Source of the DNA: Haloplanus vescus
GTDB taxonomy: Archaea > Halobacteriota > Halobacteria > Halobacteriales > Haloferacaceae
Assembly: GCF_900107665.1 (NCBI RefSeq)
Contig: NZ_FNQT01000001.1
Location: 107,742-171,741 of the forward strand
Direction of reading: 5' to 3'
DNA: 64,000 nt
The translations under genes were made by a program, and so were the position numbers. Under the pieces are notes generated by a model. That model had not been told where the DNA came from. It did not search any database and worked only from the letters and a program-made list of their open reading frames with translations. This document shows positions 61,803-64,000 of the stretch, one piece after another (within the stretch, counting starts at the first letter, position 1; each line of letters opens with the position of its first letter).

Positions 61803-63479
61803 ATGTTCGACCCCGACGACCTCGACGCGATCCGCGAGGCGAAAGCCGAGTGGGAGGCCGAGACGTACGGGCCGACCGTGGATCGGTTCGGGGAGCGAAA
61901 GGAGACGTTCACCACCGACACCGGCGGGCAGGAGGTAGCCCCGCTCTACACGCCCGCCGACGTGGCTGACCTCGATTACGAGTCGGATATCGGCTTCCCG
62001 GGCGAGGAACCGTACACCCGCGGCGTCTACTCGACGATGCACCGCGGGCGCCTGTGGACGATGCGCCAGTACGCGGGCATGGGCACCGCTGCCGAGACCA
62101 ACGAGCGCTTCAACTACCTGCTCGACGAGGGGCAGACCGGCCTGTCGATGGCCTTCGACCTGCCGACGCAGATGGGCTACGACTCCGACGCGACGATGGC
62201 CGCGGGCGAAGTCGGGAAGTCCGGCGTCGCCATCGACTCGCTTCGGGACATGGAGACGGTGTTCGACGGCATTCCGCTCGACGAGGTGTCGACGAGCATG
62301 ACAATCAACGCGCCGGCGGCCATCCTGCTGGCGATGTACGTCGCCATCGGTGACCAGCAGGGCGTGCCTCGCGACGAACTCCGGGGCACCATCCAGAACG
62401 ACATCATGAAGGAGTACATCGCCCGCAATCTCTACATCTACCCACCTGAGCCATCGATGCGGCTCATCACCGATATCTTCGAGTTCTGTGCCACGGAGAT
62501 ACCGAATTTCAACACCATCTCAATCTCGGGCTATCACATCCGCGAGGCGGGGTCGACGGCCGCTCAGGAGATTGCCTTCACCCTCGGCAACGGCATCGAG
62601 TACGTGAACGCCGCGCTCGACGCCGGCCTCGCTGTCGATGACTTCGCCCCACAGCTCTCGTTTTTCTTCAACGCCCACAACAACATCTTCGAGGAGGTGG
62701 CGAAGTTCCGGGCGGCCCGGCGGATGTGGGCCCAGATTATGGACGACCGCTTCGGCGCCGAGAACCCCAAATCCAAACAGCTCAAGTTCCACGCCCAAAC
62801 CGGCGGGTCGACGCTCACCGCCCAACAGATAGACAACAACGTCGTCCGCGTCGCGTATCAGGCACTCGCGGCCGTCCTCGGCGGCACCCAGAGCCTCCAC
62901 ACCAACGGCAAAGACGAGGCGCTGGCGCTGCCGACGGAACAGAGCGTTCGCACGGCGCTTCGCACCCAGCAGATTCTCGCGCACGAATCCGGCGCCGCCG
63001 ACACCATCGACCCGCTGGCCGGGAGTTACTACGTCGAATCGCTGACCGACGAGTTGGAGGCAGAGGCGTTCGACCTCTTGGACGAAATCGACCAGCGCGG
63101 CGGGATGCTCGACGCGGTGAAGTCCCAGTGGGTGCAGGGACAGATTCAGGACGTAGCGTTCGACCGCCAGCAGGAGATAGAAGAAGGCGAGCGCGTCATC
63201 GTCGGCGTCAACGAGTATCAGGTCGACGAGGACCCCGAAGTCGACTTGGAGGAGGTGACCGAGGAAGACGAGCGCCGACAGGTCGAGCGCTTGGAGACGG
63301 TGCGCGAGGAGCGCGACGACGAGGCCGTCGAGGCGGCGCTGGCGACCCTCCGCGAGACGGCACAGGGCGACGACAACCTCCTCCCGCCCATCGTTGACGC
63401 GGTCAAGGCGTACGCCACCGTCGGCGAGATATCGAACGTCCTCCGCGACGAGTTCGGCGAGTATCGGCCCGGTCGGTGA
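61803..63479 (+). CDS. Methylmalonyl-CoA mutase, large-subunit catalytic part
   Basis: 558 residues, the CoA/substrate barrel only: [35 protein letters not shown] near residue 68, [17 protein letters not shown] near 113, [26 protein letters not shown] near 240 and [30 protein letters not shown] near 340. The cobalamin-binding domain (DxHxxG) is absent, as expected for split archaeal mutases whose B12 subunit is a separate gene. By family it turns methylmalonyl-CoA into succinyl-CoA. The partner subunit and MeaB are not in this window. Confidence 0.94.
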   Translation: MFDPDDLDAIREAKAEWEAETYGPTVDRFGERKETFTTDTGGQEVAPLYTPADVADLDYESDIGFPGEEPYTRGVYSTMHRGRLWTMRQYAGMGTAAETNERFNYLLDEGQTGLSMAFDLPTQMGYDSDATMAAGEVGKSGVAIDSLRDMETVFDGIPLDEVSTSMTINAPAAILLAMYVAIGDQQGVPRDELRGTIQNDIMKEYIARNLYIYPPEPSMRLITDIFEFCATEIPNFNTISISGYHIREAGSTAAQEIAFTLGNGIEYVNAALDAGLAVDDFAPQLSFFFNAHNNIFEEVAKFRAARRMWAQIMDDRFGAENPKSKQLKFHAQTGGSTLTAQQIDNNVVRVAYQALAAVLGGTQSLHTNGKDEALALPTEQSVRTALRTQQILAHESGAADTIDPLAGSYYVESLTDELEAEAFDLLDEIDQRGGMLDAVKSQWVQGQIQDVAFDRQQEIEEGERVIVGVNEYQVDEDPEVDLEEVTEEDERRQVERLETVREERDDEAVEAALATLRETAQGDDNLLPPIVDAVKAYATVGEISNVLRDEFGEYRPGR

Positions 63480-63488
63480 CGCCCGCAG

Positions 63489-63929
63489 TCACTCGTCCGC
63501 GGCGCTCGGGTGGACGGTCAACACGGGCACGTCGAGCGTTCGGACGACGCGTTCGGTGACGCTCCCGAGGATGGCGTGTTCGACGCCCGTCCGTCCGTGG
63601 GTGCCCATCACCACGAGGTCGGCATCGACCTCCTCGGCGTACGCTCGGATGCACTCGTCGGGGACGCCGAGGCGGACGGCTTCGACGGCGGGGACGCCGG
63701 CGCGCTCCGCTCGGTCGAGGACCGCCGCGGTCGGGTCCACGTCGGATTCCTCGACCAGTGCGACCGCCTCGTCGTGGTCCATGTCGCTGTCGACGGGACT
63801 CATCCGCACGTCGACGACGTAGAGGGCGTGTACGGTCGCACCGTGTGTCGCCGCGAGGTTAACGGCGTGGGCCGCCGCAGCGACCGACCCCTCGCTGCCG
63901 TCGGTCGGCACCAGAATCGTCTCGTACAT
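63489..63929 (-). CDS. Universal stress protein (UspA family)
   Basis: 146 residues. MYETILVPTDGSEGSVAAAAHAVNLA at the start, HALYVVDV near residue 36, VRLGVPDECIRAYAEEVDADLVVMGTHGRTGVEHAILGSVTERVVRTLDVPVLTV near 83-140. The ATP-binding G-2x-G-9x-G(S/T) pattern is GTHGRTGVEHAILGSVTE (an acceptable match). By family it helps survival under stress; the exact job is unknown. It converges with the mutase gene, 9 bp apart. The last 71 bp of the window beyond it hold nothing I can call. Confidence 0.92.
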   Translation of the reverse strand: MYETILVPTDGSEGSVAAAAHAVNLAATHGATVHALYVVDVRMSPVDSDMDHDEAVALVEESDVDPTAAVLDRAERAGVPAVEAVRLGVPDECIRAYAEEVDADLVVMGTHGRTGVEHAILGSVTERVVRTLDVPVLTVHPSAADE

Positions 63930-64000
63930 GTCTCGTCCCGACGCGGGGGGCGGCCTTGAAGGTGAATGGTGGGTCGCTGCGGCCGTCGCTCAGTCCCGTT

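Overview
The window is a stretch of haloarchaeal chromosome (class Halobacteria). The base composition is very GC-rich and nearly every predicted protein is rich in Asp and Glu. The genes include archaeal TFB, TFS, NAC, Dph2, geranylgeranyl reductase, TrmI, a PilB/PilC pair and a roughly 308-nt archaeal SRP RNA. Many genes have a TATA-like box about 22-28 nt before the start codon and no Shine-Dalgarno sequence, the usual haloarchaeal leaderless layout. I cannot place the genus from the sequence alone.

Layout. 1-10 kb: a membrane histidine kinase (cut by the window edge) with a HalX response regulator, tRNA-Leu(CAA), Dph2, a second membrane kinase, TrmO, a LOG-like protein, and small membrane, lipoprotein and NYN-domain genes. 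10.0-10.6 kb: SRP RNA and a 46-residue Cys-containing mini-protein. 10.7-13.9 kb: a membrane protein and two Tat lipoproteins, one of them a GH10 glycosidase. 14.0-22.6 kb: an iron-acquisition region. It holds a binding protein/FecCD permease/ATPase operon, an iron-box-controlled surface protein, a second binding protein followed by three uncharacterised genes, a DtxR-fold regulator and Dps. 22.6-31 kb: a looser, accessory-looking stretch with a structured non-coding segment, an AI-2E-type permease, a K+ channel, a possible transporter remnant, two tiny membrane proteins, an Old-Yellow-Enzyme-type oxidoreductase and a short-chain dehydrogenase. It ends at tRNA-Gly(UCC), which has partial copies of its own 3' end beside it. 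31-64 kb: mostly core genes, including a TrxR-like flavoprotein, a Trm9-like methyltransferase, PilC/PilB, TFB, Agl23-like protein, phosphohexomutase, geranylgeranyl reductase, NhaC, Nudix, enoyl-CoA hydratase, TFS, a TetR/MATE pair, TrmI/NAC, creatininase-like protein, a chemotaxis transducer, methylmalonyl-CoA mutase large subunit and a universal stress protein.

How the genes work together. The most coherent system is the iron region. Five good copies of a palindrome close to TTTTAGGCTAGCCTAAAA sit on three promoters at 14.0, 17.3 and 18.6 kb, and a degraded sixth copy lies upstream of dps. These promoters drive two different iron/siderophore binding lipoproteins, one permease/ATPase pair, a two-ended membrane-anchored beta-sandwich surface protein, and an operon of proteins with no known role (298, 258 and 39 residues). 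The DtxR-fold protein that ends this operon has lost the residues that hold metal in characterised DtxR proteins. I regard this iron-starvation gene set as the best candidate for an undescribed system. The structured intergenic region at 22.8-23.06 kb is the best candidate for an undescribed RNA.

I see no CRISPR array, no transposase and no rRNA in the window.
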